Positions 17,229-28,027 of a stretch of 64,000 nt of DNA are shown here, piece after piece. The position numbers and the translations under genes were made by a program. The DNA is taken from NCBI RefSeq assembly GCF_003231305.1, contig NZ_QKVM01000026.1, forward strand, positions 17,260 to 81,259. Reading direction: 5' to 3'. The stretch's first letter is position 1; every line of letters starts with the position of its first letter. The notes below the pieces were generated by a model, which made no database searches, was not told the DNA's origin, and saw only the letters and a program-made list of their open reading frames with translations. The DNA comes from Pseudomonas sichuanensis. Lineage in GTDB: Bacteria; Pseudomonadota; Gammaproteobacteria; Pseudomonadales; Pseudomonadaceae.

Positions 17229-17305
17229 TGGGGTGGACGATGGGAATCGAACCCACGACAACCGGAATCACAATCCGGCGCTCTACCAACTGAGCTACGC
17301 CCACC
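17229..17305 (-). tRNA. tRNA-His (GTG), copy 2 of the operon
   Basis: The minus-strand cloverleaf is complete: GGTGGGCG acceptor (with the G-1 typical of tRNA-His), D arm AGCTCAGTTGGTAGAGC, anticodon loop TTGTGAT giving GTG, T arm GTGGGTTCGATTCCCAT, and encoded CCA. It is identical over its full length to the copy at 17483-17559. Confidence 0.96.
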
Positions 17306-17340
17306 ATAATGCAGTGCTGCGGTACAACTTTACAGAAACA

Positions 17341-17425
17341 TGGTGCGGACGAAGAGACTCGAACTCTTACAGCTTGCGCCGCTGGAACCTAAATCCAGTG
17401 TGTCTACCAATTTCACCACGTCCGC
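17341..17425 (-). tRNA. tRNA-Leu (TAG)
   Basis: The 85-base minus-strand gene has a class II long variable arm, acceptor GCGGACG / CGTCCGC, anticodon stem-loop CTGGA-TTTAGGT-TCCAG (anticodon TAG), T loop GTTCGAGTC, and encoded CCA. It lies between the two tRNA-His copies. Confidence 0.96.
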
Positions 17426-17441
17426 ATGAAGCGCTTAAAAC

Positions 17442-17474
17442 AAAGGCGCCTGATCATTCAATCCTGGCGCCTCT
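17442..17474 (-). repeat. Terminator-like inverted repeat between tRNA-Leu and tRNA-His
   Basis: The sequence aaaggcgcctgatcattcaatcctggcgcct repeats the layout of the operon terminator (ggcgcc arms around a gatc-containing centre) but with a decayed centre. It directly follows the first-transcribed tRNA-His. It looks like the relic of a duplicated tRNA-His plus terminator unit. Confidence 0.55.
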
Positions 17475-17482
17475 GCCGAATC

Positions 17483-17559
17483 TGGGGTGGACGATGGGAA
17501 TCGAACCCACGACAACCGGAATCACAATCCGGCGCTCTACCAACTGAGCTACGCCCACC
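17483..17559 (-). tRNA. tRNA-His (GTG), copy 1 of the operon
   Basis: This is the same 77-base sequence as at 17229-17305, including G-1, anticodon GTG and encoded CCA. In transcription order the operon is Arg, His, Leu, His. Confidence 0.96.
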
Positions 17560-17592
17560 ATATTGCGTTACTGCTTACTTGCCCAGGCCTAA

Positions 17593-17669
17593 TGGCGCAC
17601 CCGGCAGGACTCGAACCTGCGACCATCCGCTTAGAAGGCGGATGCTCTATCCAGCTGAGCTACGGGCGC
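17593..17669 (-). tRNA. tRNA-Arg (TCT)
   Basis: The minus-strand cloverleaf has GCGCCCG acceptor, anticodon stem TCCGC / GCGGA with loop CTTCTAA (anticodon TCT), T arm GCAGGTTCGAGTCCTGC, and encoded CCA. It is the first gene of the four-tRNA operon and decodes AGA, rare in this GC-rich genome. Confidence 0.96.
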
Positions 17670-17762
17670 TTAAGCTTTCAGTCCGACTTAACAAGCCAAC
17701 AAACCGCTTGCTCTGTCCGACTTTGCCAACCCGTGCCAGGCAGTGCCCGACAAGTGCGGCGA

Positions 17763-17791
17763 ATCTTATAGCCGACCCTCAAAGTCGTCAA
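17763..17791 (-). promoter_or_regulatory. Promoter of the tRNA operon
   Basis: On the minus strand TTGACG is followed after 17 bases by TAAGAT, then a GC-rich stretch (TCGCCGC) like the discriminator of stringently controlled stable-RNA promoters. It lies about 95 bases before tRNA-Arg. Confidence 0.65.
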
Positions 17792-17925
17792 CATGTTTCT
17801 GAAAAAAATTTAAATTATTGAAGGGGTTAGGGGATTTGCCCGACCACCCGCCTTTGCCCTTGCGCCGTGTCGTGCGAGAATGCGCGCTTCTTCATGTTTC
17901 CTTCTCGATGGTTAATCACGCGTCT

Positions 17926-18780
17926 ATGACTGCACACCTTATCGATGGCAAGGCGATCGCCGCCAACCTGCGCAAGCAGATCGCGCAACGTGTCGCGGAG
18001 CGCCGCCAGCAGGGCCTGCGCACGCCGGGCCTGGCAGTGATCCTGGTCGGTACCGACCCGGCCTCCCAAGTCTATGTCTCGCACAAGCGCAAGGACTGCG
18101 AAGAAGTCGGCTTCATCTCGCAGGCCTTCGACCTGCCCAGCGAGACCACGCAGCAGGCCCTGACCGAGCTGATCGACCGCCTCAACGACGACCCGGCCGT
18201 AGACGGCATCCTGCTGCAGTTGCCGCTGCCCGCGCACCTGGACGCCTCGCTGCTGCTCGAACGCATCCGCCCGGACAAGGACGTCGACGGCTTCCACCCG
18301 TACAACATCGGCCGCCTCGCGCAACGCATCCCGCTGCTGCGCCCGTGCACTCCAAAGGGCATCATCACCCTGCTGGAAAGCACCGGCCAGGACCTGTACG
18401 GCATGAATGCGGTCATCGTCGGCGCTTCCAACATCGTCGGCCGCCCGATGGCCATGGAACTGCTGCTGGCCGGCTGCACCGTCACCGTCTGCCACCGCTT
18501 CACCAAGGACCTGGCCGGCCACGTCGGCCGTGCCGACCTGCTGGTGGTCGCCGCTGGCAAGCCGGGCCTGGTCAAGGGTGAGTGGGTCAAGGAAGGCGCG
18601 ATCGTCATCGACGTCGGCATCAACCGCCAGGAAGACGGCAAGCTGGTCGGCGACGTGGTCTACGAGACCGCCCTGCCCCGCGCCGGCTGGATCACCCCGG
18701 TCCCCGGCGGCGTCGGCCCGATGACCCGCGCATGCCTGCTGGAAAACACGCTGTATGCCGCTGAAGAGCTGCACAAGTAA
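17926..18780 (+). CDS. folD: Bifunctional methylenetetrahydrofolate dehydrogenase/cyclohydrolase
   Basis: The 284-residue FolD starts MTAHLIDGKAIAANLRKQIA. It has the YVSHKRKDCEEVGF substrate motif with the catalytic Lys, QLPLPAHLD, the folate loop DKDVDGFHPYNIGRL, the NADP-binding GASNIVGRPMA, and the closing TPVPGGVGPMTRACLLENT. It interconverts 5,10-methylene- and 10-formyl-tetrahydrofolate in the cytosol. The ATG at 17926 matches the family N-terminus; a 36-codon upstream extension is open but unlikely. A strong terminator follows. Confidence 0.96.
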   Translation: MTAHLIDGKAIAANLRKQIAQRVAERRQQGLRTPGLAVILVGTDPASQVYVSHKRKDCEEVGFISQAFDLPSETTQQALTELIDRLNDDPAVDGILLQLPLPAHLDASLLLERIRPDKDVDGFHPYNIGRLAQRIPLLRPCTPKGIITLLESTGQDLYGMNAVIVGASNIVGRPMAMELLLAGCTVTVCHRFTKDLAGHVGRADLLVVAAGKPGLVKGEWVKEGAIVIDVGINRQEDGKLVGDVVYETALPRAGWITPVPGGVGPMTRACLLENTLYAAEELHK

Positions 18781-18794
18781 GTTGGCGTAAAGCG

Positions 18795-18827
18795 AAAACG
18801 GCACCTCTGGCAGGTGCCGTTTTTTTT
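18795..18827 (+). terminator. Rho-independent terminator of folD
   Basis: The arms aaaacggcacct and aggtgccgtttt form a 12-bp stem with loop ctggc, running into eight T. Confidence 0.93.
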
Positions 18828-18851
18828 GCCTGGCTTTTTTGCAAAAAACCT

Positions 18852-18919
18852 ATCGCGGGGCAAGCCCGCTCCCACGCTACATGGCGCTGCACAGCGTGGG
18901 AGCGGGCTTGCCCCGCGAT
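18852..18919. repeat. REP inverted pair, type A
   Basis: The unit atcgcggggcaagcccgctcccac (18852-18875) is followed by its exact reverse complement (18896-18919). This is the common Pseudomonas putida-type REP pair (BIME-like); it lies between the convergent folD and glpV-like genes and recurs at 29092, 30184 and 49671. Confidence 0.9.
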
Positions 18920-18940
18920 GAGGCCATTGAAGCTAACCGA

Positions 18941-20680
18941 TCACTTGCGCGCCGCCTCCCACGACTTGAGCAGCTCGTTGTAGCTGACCGTTTCGCCCTT
19001 GGGCTTTTCGTTGGCCAGCTTCGGCTTCGGCGCCCCCGGCTGGTCGAACCAGTACTGGGCATCCTTCTCGGGGTTGAGCTTCGGCGCACAGGTAGCCTGC
19101 GCGTTGGAGCGCTGCAGCCGCTCCATCATGCGATCCTGATCCCGTGCCAGGCCGTCCAGCGCCTCTTGAGGCGTCTTCTCGCCACTGGCCACCTCGGCGA
19201 TATGGCTCCACCACAGCTGCGCCAGGCGCGGATAATCCGGCACGTTGGTGCCGGTCGGCGTCCACTGCACCCGCGCCGGGCTTCTGTAGAACTCCACCAG
19301 CCCGCCCAGCTTGGGCGCCAGGTCGGTCATGGCCTGGGAGTTGATGTCCGACTCGCGAATCGGCGTCAGGCCAACGACGGTCTTCTTCAGCGACACCGTC
19401 TTGGAGGTGACGAACTGAGCATACAGCCAGGCCGCCAGGCGCTGTTTCTCGGGGGTGGACTTGAAGAAGGTCCAGGAGCCGGTGTCCTGGTAACCGAGCT
19501 TCATCCCCTCCTCCCAGTACGGTCCCTTGGGCGAGGGCGCCATGCGCCACTTCGGCGTGCCGTCGGCGTTGACCACCGGCAGCCCAGGCTTGGTCATGTC
19601 GGCGGTGAAGGCGGTGTACCAGAAGATCTGCTGGGCAATGTTGCCCTGAGCCGGCACCGGGCCCGCCTCGGAGAAGGTCATGCCCTGGGCTTCCTTGGGG
19701 GCGTAGGCGCGCATCCAGTCCACGTACTTCTGCGTGGCGAACACCGCCGCCGGGCCATTGGTGTCGCCGCCGCGGGTCACGCTCGAACCCACCGGGTGGC
19801 AGTCCTCCACGCGAATGCCCCACTCGTCCACCGGCAGGCCGTTGGGTAGCCCCTTGTCGCCACCGCCGGCCATGGAAAACCAGGCATCGGTGAAACGCCA
19901 GCCCAGCGAAGGGTCCTTCTTGCCATAGTCCATGTGGCCATAGACCCGCTTGCCGTCGATCTCCTTGACATCCTCGCTGAAGAACTTGGCGATGTCCTCG
20001 TAAGCCGACCAGTTCACCGGCACGCCCAACTCGTAGCCGTACTTCTCCTTGAACTTGGCTTTCAGGTCCGGGCGCTCGAACCAGTCGGCGCGGAACCAGT
20101 AGAGGTTGGCGAATTGCTGGTCAGGCAACTGATAGATCTTGCCGTCCGGCGCGGTGGTGAAGGAAATGCCGATGAAGTCCTTCAGGTCCAGGGTTGGCGA
20201 GGTGTAGTTCTTGCCCTCATTGGCCATCAGGTCGGTGATGGATTCCACCTTGCCATAGCGAAAGTGCGTACCGATCAAATCGGAATCGTTGACCCAGCCG
20301 TCATAGATGTTCTTGTCCGACTGCATCTGCGTCTGCAGCTTTTCCACCACATCGCCTTCCTGCAGCAGGTCGTGGGTCAACTGGATACCGGTGATTTCGG
20401 TAAAGGCCTTGGCCAGCACCTTGGATTCGTATTCGTGGGTGGTGATGGTTTCCGACACCACGTTGATCTTCATCCCACGGAACGGCTCGGCGGCCTTGAT
20501 GAACCACTTGAGCTCTTCGAGTTGCTGCTCCGGGGTCAGGGTCGAAGGCTTGAACTCGCTGCCGATCCATTTTTTCGCCGCGTCTTCGTACTGGTCGGCC
20601 CAGGCCGTGCCGTGCAGGCCGGCCAGCACCAGCAGTGCGGCCAGGGTCAAATGTCGCCGTTTGTTGTCGTTATCGAACAT
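18941..20680 (-). CDS. ABC transporter solute-binding protein, GlpV-like (glycerol type)
   Basis: The 579-residue protein starts with a signal peptide (MFDNDNKRRHLTLAALLVLAGLHGTAWA). It has the long extracytoplasmic binding-protein fold, larger than typical sugar binders. Recognisable stretches are NVVSETITTHEYESKVLAK, YQLPDQQFANLYWFRADWF and QIFWYTAFTADMTKPGLP. It is the last gene of a minus-strand operon encoding two ATPases, two permeases and a DUF2160 protein, the exact composition of the rhizobial glycerol importer GlpSTPQUV. The substrate is therefore probably glycerol or a related polyol. The start at 20680 has GGAG six bases upstream. Confidence 0.85.
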   Translation of the reverse strand: MFDNDNKRRHLTLAALLVLAGLHGTAWADQYEDAAKKWIGSEFKPSTLTPEQQLEELKWFIKAAEPFRGMKINVVSETITTHEYESKVLAKAFTEITGIQLTHDLLQEGDVVEKLQTQMQSDKNIYDGWVNDSDLIGTHFRYGKVESITDLMANEGKNYTSPTLDLKDFIGISFTTAPDGKIYQLPDQQFANLYWFRADWFERPDLKAKFKEKYGYELGVPVNWSAYEDIAKFFSEDVKEIDGKRVYGHMDYGKKDPSLGWRFTDAWFSMAGGGDKGLPNGLPVDEWGIRVEDCHPVGSSVTRGGDTNGPAAVFATQKYVDWMRAYAPKEAQGMTFSEAGPVPAQGNIAQQIFWYTAFTADMTKPGLPVVNADGTPKWRMAPSPKGPYWEEGMKLGYQDTGSWTFFKSTPEKQRLAAWLYAQFVTSKTVSLKKTVVGLTPIRESDINSQAMTDLAPKLGGLVEFYRSPARVQWTPTGTNVPDYPRLAQLWWSHIAEVASGEKTPQEALDGLARDQDRMMERLQRSNAQATCAPKLNPEKDAQYWFDQPGAPKPKLANEKPKGETVSYNELLKSWEAARK

Positions 20681-20718
20681 TGTGATCTCCAGATTGCAGA
20701 AGGATCCTTGCCCCAGGC

Positions 20719-20994
20719 TCAACCCCAGCGCAGCACCACCACCAGCCACGCCAGCGACAGCAGCGAGGCCACCCACAACGGCCAGTCGCTCACCCCCACC
20801 ACCAGCAGATGCAGGTAGGCGCTGACCAACAAGCCGATGAACAGCCGGTCGCCACGGGTCGTGGCAATCGGCAGAAAACCGCGGCGCTCCAGGCACGGGC
20901 GGCGCAGTTCGAACAGGGTCATGCACATCAACAACAGGCCGATCGCCGAGAAGAACAGCGCGGTCGGCAGGGTCCAGGCCATCCACTCCATCAT
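20719..20994 (-). CDS. DUF2160 small membrane protein, GlpU-like
   Basis: This 91-residue protein has two hydrophobic segments (about residues 8-28 and 50-88) flanking a basic cytoplasmic loop with ELRRPCLERRGFLPI. DUF2160 proteins occur almost only inside glycerol-type ABC operons (glpU in rhizobia), where they may be an accessory membrane subunit. It sits between the second permease gene (9 bases upstream) and the binding-protein gene (38 bases downstream). Its biochemical role is unknown. Confidence 0.82.
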   Translation of the reverse strand: MMEWMAWTLPTALFFSAIGLLLMCMTLFELRRPCLERRGFLPIATTRGDRLFIGLLVSAYLHLLVVGVSDWPLWVASLLSLAWLVVVLRWG

Positions 20995-21003
20995 CCGCCC
21001 TCC

Positions 21004-21804
<801 letters not shown>

Positions 21805-21807
21805 GGC

Positions 21808-23764
<1,957 letters not shown>

Positions 23765-23765
<1 letters not shown>

Positions 23766-24859
23766 CAGGCGCTCCTCGCGTCACGCAGGCGTGGCGCCTG
23801 CACCAGGGCATCGGCGCTGTCGAAGATGAACAGCTTGTGGGTGGGGACGAACACGCGGATCGGCGTGTCCACCTGATACTCATGCACGCCCGGCAGGTGC
23901 AGGGTCATGCGCCAGTGCTCGTTGCGCACATGCAGGAAGGTTTCCGAGCCGCTGATCTCGGCCAGTTCCACCAGCACCGCCAGCTCCAGGTCATCGTCGC
24001 GCGACGGCACCAGGGCCAGGTGGCCGGGGCGAATGCCGAAACGATAATTGCCGTCCGCCAGGTCGCGCAGGTCGGCCGTGCGGGCGAAGTGCACGGCACC
24101 GGCCAGGCTCACCTCGTTGCCGACGATGCGCCCCGGCACCAGGTTGATCGGCGGTTCGCAGAACAGCTCGGCGGCCAGCACGCTGGCGGGCCGTTGATAC
24201 ACCTCGGTGGTGGGGCCGCTCTGGATCACCCGGCCTTCGTGCAGCAAGGTGGTGGTGCCACCCAGCGCCAGCGCCTCGTTGGGCTCGGTGGTGGCATACA
24301 CGGCGATGCAGTTGCGCTCGGCGAACAGGCTGCGCAGCTCCTGGCGCAGGCCCTCGCGCAGCTTGTAGTCGAGGTTGACCAAGGGCTCGTCGAACAGGAT
24401 CAGCGAGGCATCCTTGACCAATGCCCGGGCCATGGCGGTGCGCTGCTGCTGGCCACCCGACAGTTCCAGCGGCAGGCGCCCGAGAAAGGGCGCGATGCGC
24501 AACATCTCGGCCGTTTCGCGCACTCGCCGCTGAATCTCCGGTTCGGCCATGCGCGCCTGGCGCAACGGCGAGGCGATGTTCTCGAACACCGTGAGCGTGG
24601 GGTAGTTGATGAACTGTTGATAGACCATCGATACGTTGCGCAGGCGCACCGGACGCCCGGTGACATCCTCGCCATCCATCAGCACGCGGCCGCTGTCCGG
24701 GCGGTCGAGGCCGGCCATCAGGCGCATCAGGCTGGTCTTGCCGGCCAGGGTGCGGCCCAGCAGCACGTTGAACGAGCCGGGCTCGAAGCGCAGGTTGGCG
24801 TCGTCGATCCACAGCTGGTTGTCGACACTGCGGCATACCTGCTCCAGCACCAGGGACAT
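23765..24859 (-). CDS. ABC transporter ATP-binding protein, GlpS-like
   Basis: The 364-residue ATPase begins MSLVLEQVCRSVDNQLWIDD. The Walker A box is unusual, LGRTLAGKTSL instead of G-S/P-S-G-C-GKST, but keeps GxxxxGKT/S. The signature ELSGGQQQRTAMARAL and Walker B LILFDEP are canonical, while the switch region reads YATTEPNEA, lacking the usual His. It therefore complements the partner ATPase, which keeps the His but has the odd signature. It is the first gene of the operon, 37 bases after a sigma-54-type promoter, with AAGAAGG as ribosome site. Confidence 0.88.
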
Positions 24860-24895
24860 GGCGTGGCCTTCTTGTGATGGTTGTCCATCCACCCC

Positions 24896-24911
24896 AGCCA
24901 GTTCCGTGCCA
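24896..24911 (-). promoter_or_regulatory. Sigma-54 promoter of the glycerol-type ABC operon
   Basis: On the minus strand TGGCACGGAACTGGCT has GG and GC separated by ten bases, matching TGGCACG-N4-TTGCW at 14 of 16 defined or free positions. It would start transcription about 28 bases before the first ATPase gene. The divergent neighbour encodes a sigma-54 activator. Confidence 0.78.
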
Positions 24912-24965
24912 GCCCGGCACAACCGCTCTATACCGGCGTCTCCTGCCCTGGCACAACACGCGGCC

Positions 24966-25003
24966 TGTACAGATGTGAACAGTTTCGCTGAACAACTGAA
25001 CAC
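24966..25003. promoter_or_regulatory. Candidate upstream activator sites
   Basis: Three TGAACA direct repeats lie within 30 bases (tgaacagtttcgctgaacaactgaacacc), next to tgtaca, about 65-95 bases upstream of the sigma-54 promoter. This is where enhancer sites for the divergent activator are expected. The assignment is inference from position. Confidence 0.4.
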
Positions 25004-25083
25004 CTTCGGGTTTGACAATGAACAGCGCTGAACGACACTCAATCGCGGTCGCCTATAAAAACAACACCCCACAGGACAGGCCC

Positions 25084-26853
25084 ATGGCCCACTCCGTTTC
25101 GACCCACGCCCAACTGATCCAGGCCTCCTGGGCGCGCTGCCGCGAGCACGGCCTGCAGCCCCAGCAAGCGCCCGACTTCGATTGCCTGACCGGTGCCGAG
25201 CTCGATGCCCTGCTCGAACGCAACCAAGTCCTCCTACGCCTTACCCATGACGACGTGCTGCCGCAATACGCGCACCTGCTGGGCAACGCCAGCCACCTGG
25301 TGATGCTCGGCGACGCCAGTGGCTGCCTGCTCGGCGCCTGGGGTACCCGACGCTTCGTCGACCCGCGCCAGCAGCACGCTTTCAGCCCCGGCGCACGCTG
25401 GCGCGAACAAGGCGTCGGCACCAACGCGCTTGGCACGGCTTTGGTGTGCGGCGAGGCCATCCATGTCGGCCAGGACGAGCACTATCTAAGGCAGAACCGC
25501 TACATGGCCAGCGCCGCCGCACCGTTGTTCGACGCCGAACGACGCCTGGTCGGCGTACTCGACGTGGCCAGCGACGGCTACCTGCCCGCCGCCCAGACCC
25601 TGGGCCTGGTGCGCATGCTCAGCCAGAGCCTGGAGAACCGGCTGATCCTCGCCGGGCCCGGCGAGCAGCATTGGCAGCTGCTGTTCAACACCGGCGCCGA
25701 CAACCTCGACAGCCCCTGGGCCGGCCTGCTGTTGTTCGACGAACGCGGCGAGGTGCGTGCGGCCAACCACCGCGCAGGCAGCCTGTTGGGCACCGACCCG
25801 CGCCACCTGAACCTGGCGCAGCTGTTCCAGGTGCCGTTACGGCAGATCCTCGAACACGCCGAAGGGCGCCCCTTCGCCCTGCTCGCCCATGGCCGTCAAC
25901 GCTTGCATTGCCAATGGCAGGGGCCACGCCGGCCACCCGCGCGCCGTGTGCCCGGCTCCACGGATGCGCGTGTGAGCAAGGCGCTGGCCCAGGCCGGTGT
26001 GCTGCTGGAGAAGGACATCCCGCTGCTGGTCCAGGGCGAGACCGGGGTGGGCAAGGAGGTGTTCGTCAACGCCCTGCACCAGGCCAGCAGCCGGGCGCGC
26101 CAGCCGCTGATCGCGGTCAACTGCGCGGCGATCCCGGCCGAACTGGTGGAGTCGGAGCTGTTCGGCTACGAAAAAGGCGCCTTCACCGGCGCCCACCACA
26201 AAGGCAACCCCGGGCTGATCCGCAAGGCCGACGGCGGCGTGCTGTTCCTCGACGAAATCGGCGACATGCCGCTGGCCACCCAGGCCCGCCTGCTGCGTGT
26301 ACTGCAGGCCCGCAGCATCCAGCCGCTAGGCAGCGGCGAGCCGGTAGCGCTGGACATACGCGTGGTGTCGGCGAGCAACCGCGATCTTGCCGCCGAGGTG
26401 CGCGCCGGGCGTTTTCGCCAGGACCTTTATTACCGCATCGCCGGGTTGACCCTGGTGCTGCCGGCGCTGCGCGAACGCAGTGACCGCCGCGCGCTGATCG
26501 AAGAGGTGCATGGGCGCTATCGCGAGCCCGGCCAGCCCGCGCGCTTGCCGGATGATGTGCTGACGGTGCTGGAGCGCCATCCCTGGCCGGGCAATCTGCG
26601 CGAGCTGGTCAGTGTGATGCAGGTGGCGCTGGCATTGGCTGGCGAGCAGGCGCTCGGGGTGGAGCATCTGCCGGACAGTTTTCTGGCTGAAGCCGGGGAA
26701 AGCGCAGTGCATGAACACGCCCCGAACGACCTGGGCAAATTACTGCAGCGTGCCAATGGCAATCTCTCTTCTGTAGCCAGAGCATTGGGGATTAGCCGCA
26801 CGACCCTTTACAAGCGTTTGCGCGAACAGGGCCTGGTGGTTTCCAACGAGTGA
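25084..26853 (+). CDS. Sigma-54-dependent activator, AcoR type (GAF-AAA+-Fis)
   Basis: The 589-residue protein has an N-terminal sensory part with a GAF-like domain (about 60-190; GVGTNALGTALVCGEAIHV), a AAA+ domain with Walker A GETGVGKE (318-325), the sigma-54 contact loop GAFTGA (365-370) and FLDEIGDMP, and a C-terminal Fis-type helix-turn-helix (VARALGISRTTLYKRLREQG). There is no receiver domain, so it senses a small molecule rather than phosphorylation. It is divergent from the ABC operon, whose promoter is sigma-54 type, and is the obvious activator. Confidence 0.92.
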   Translation: MAHSVSTHAQLIQASWARCREHGLQPQQAPDFDCLTGAELDALLERNQVLLRLTHDDVLPQYAHLLGNASHLVMLGDASGCLLGAWGTRRFVDPRQQHAFSPGARWREQGVGTNALGTALVCGEAIHVGQDEHYLRQNRYMASAAAPLFDAERRLVGVLDVASDGYLPAAQTLGLVRMLSQSLENRLILAGPGEQHWQLLFNTGADNLDSPWAGLLLFDERGEVRAANHRAGSLLGTDPRHLNLAQLFQVPLRQILEHAEGRPFALLAHGRQRLHCQWQGPRRPPARRVPGSTDARVSKALAQAGVLLEKDIPLLVQGETGVGKEVFVNALHQASSRARQPLIAVNCAAIPAELVESELFGYEKGAFTGAHHKGNPGLIRKADGGVLFLDEIGDMPLATQARLLRVLQARSIQPLGSGEPVALDIRVVSASNRDLAAEVRAGRFRQDLYYRIAGLTLVLPALRERSDRRALIEEVHGRYREPGQPARLPDDVLTVLERHPWPGNLRELVSVMQVALALAGEQALGVEHLPDSFLAEAGESAVHEHAPNDLGKLLQRANGNLSSVARALGISRTTLYKRLREQGLVVSNE

Positions 26854-26870
26854 TGCAGTGCCTGTACCGG

Positions 26871-26953
26871 CCTCATCGCTGGCAAGCCAGCTCCCACAAA
26901 GATCGTGCAATAGCGCACGCCACCTTGTGGGAGCCGGCTTGCCGGCGATGAGG
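26871..26953. repeat. REP inverted pair, type B
   Basis: The unit cctcatcgctggcaagccagctcccacaa pairs with ttgtgggagccggcttgccggcgatgagg with a few G-T-type mismatches. It is a second REP family, related to the pair at 46124-46193. Confidence 0.85.
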
Positions 26954-27091
26954 CCAGCACAAGCACAACAGATTCCGCTGCCAAACCCGCCATTTCAGCT
27001 GAACCCGCCGCCCACCCCACGCGCTTCAGCCGGGATTTCGCCCTGATCCGCCCGACAATGGTCACACAGCCCACCCGTGGATGCGTGCCCA

Positions 27092-28009
27092 ATGCAAACA
27101 ACAAATACCGTCCTCATGATTCGCCCGGCGCGGTTCGCCTTCAACCCGGACACCGCCGTCAACAACCGCTTCCAGCAGGCCCCGCTGGACCCTGATACCG
27201 CCAGCGCCAAGGCCCTGGAAGAGTTCGACGGCTACGTCGCCAGCCTGCGCCAGCACGGCGTCGAGGTGCTGGTGGTGCAGGACACCCCCGAGCCGCACAC
27301 GCCCGACTCGATCTTCCCCAACAACTGGTGGAGCAGCCACGCCGACGGCAGCCTGGTGCTCTACCCGATGGAAGGCCAGAACCGCCGCCTGGAGCGCGGC
27401 AAGGGCGTGCTGCGGGCTTTGGACGAACGTTTCACCATCAAACAGACCGTCGATCTGAGCCCGCTGGAACAGCAGAATCTGTTCCTCGAAGGCACCGGCA
27501 GCATGGTCCTGGACCGCGAACACCGCATCAGCTATGCCTGCCACTCCGGTCGCACCCACGAACAGGCCCTGCGCCAGTTCGCCGAGCAGCTCGACTACCG
27601 CCTGTGCCTGTTCCACGCCGTCGACCGCCAGCACGCGCCGATCTACCACAGCAACGTGATGATGAACGTCGGCCGCCAGCTCGCCGTGGTGTGCCTCGAC
27701 GCCCTGCCCCACGCCGGCGAGCGCCAGGCCCTGGAACACTCGCTGCGCGACACCGGCAAGCAGGTGCTGGCACTCAATCACGACCAGCTGGAGAACTTCG
27801 CCGGCAACATGCTCGAAGTGCATGACCGCGACGGTCGCTCGCTGCTGGTGATGTCGCGCAGCGCCTGGCGCTCGCTGGACGCCGGCCAGCGCAGCCAGGT
27901 CGAGCGCCACAGCCACCCGTTGGTGGTGAACATCGACCATATCGAACGCATCGGCGGCGGCAGCGCGCGCTGCATGCTCGCCGAAGTCCACCTGCCCTCG
28001 CGCCACTGA
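27092..28009 (+). CDS. ctlX: Citrulline utilization hydrolase CtlX (guanidino-modifying fold)
   Basis: The 305-residue protein begins MQTTNTVLMIRPARFAFNPD. It has the arginine deiminase-like fold signatures PDSIFPNNWWSSH, LEGTGSMVLDR, YACHSGRTHEQAL, PIYHSNVMMNVG and NHDQLENFAGNMLEV; the closing GGSARCMLAEV carries the expected catalytic Cys. CtlX hydrolyses citrulline toward ornithine. It lies 18 bases before ocd, which consumes ornithine, so the pair forms a citrulline-ornithine-proline route. The ATG at 27092 was chosen over a GTG at 27077. Confidence 0.85.
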   Translation: MQTTNTVLMIRPARFAFNPDTAVNNRFQQAPLDPDTASAKALEEFDGYVASLRQHGVEVLVVQDTPEPHTPDSIFPNNWWSSHADGSLVLYPMEGQNRRLERGKGVLRALDERFTIKQTVDLSPLEQQNLFLEGTGSMVLDREHRISYACHSGRTHEQALRQFAEQLDYRLCLFHAVDRQHAPIYHSNVMMNVGRQLAVVCLDALPHAGERQALEHSLRDTGKQVLALNHDQLENFAGNMLEVHDRDGRSLLVMSRSAWRSLDAGQRSQVERHSHPLVVNIDHIERIGGGSARCMLAEVHLPSRH

Positions 28010-28027
28010 CCTCAAAGGAGATTCACC

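Noticed and set aside
17006..17925. An integrated element at the tRNA cluster
   Set aside because: All tRNA 3' ends are intact, with no integrase gene or partial tRNA repeat flanking foreign DNA.
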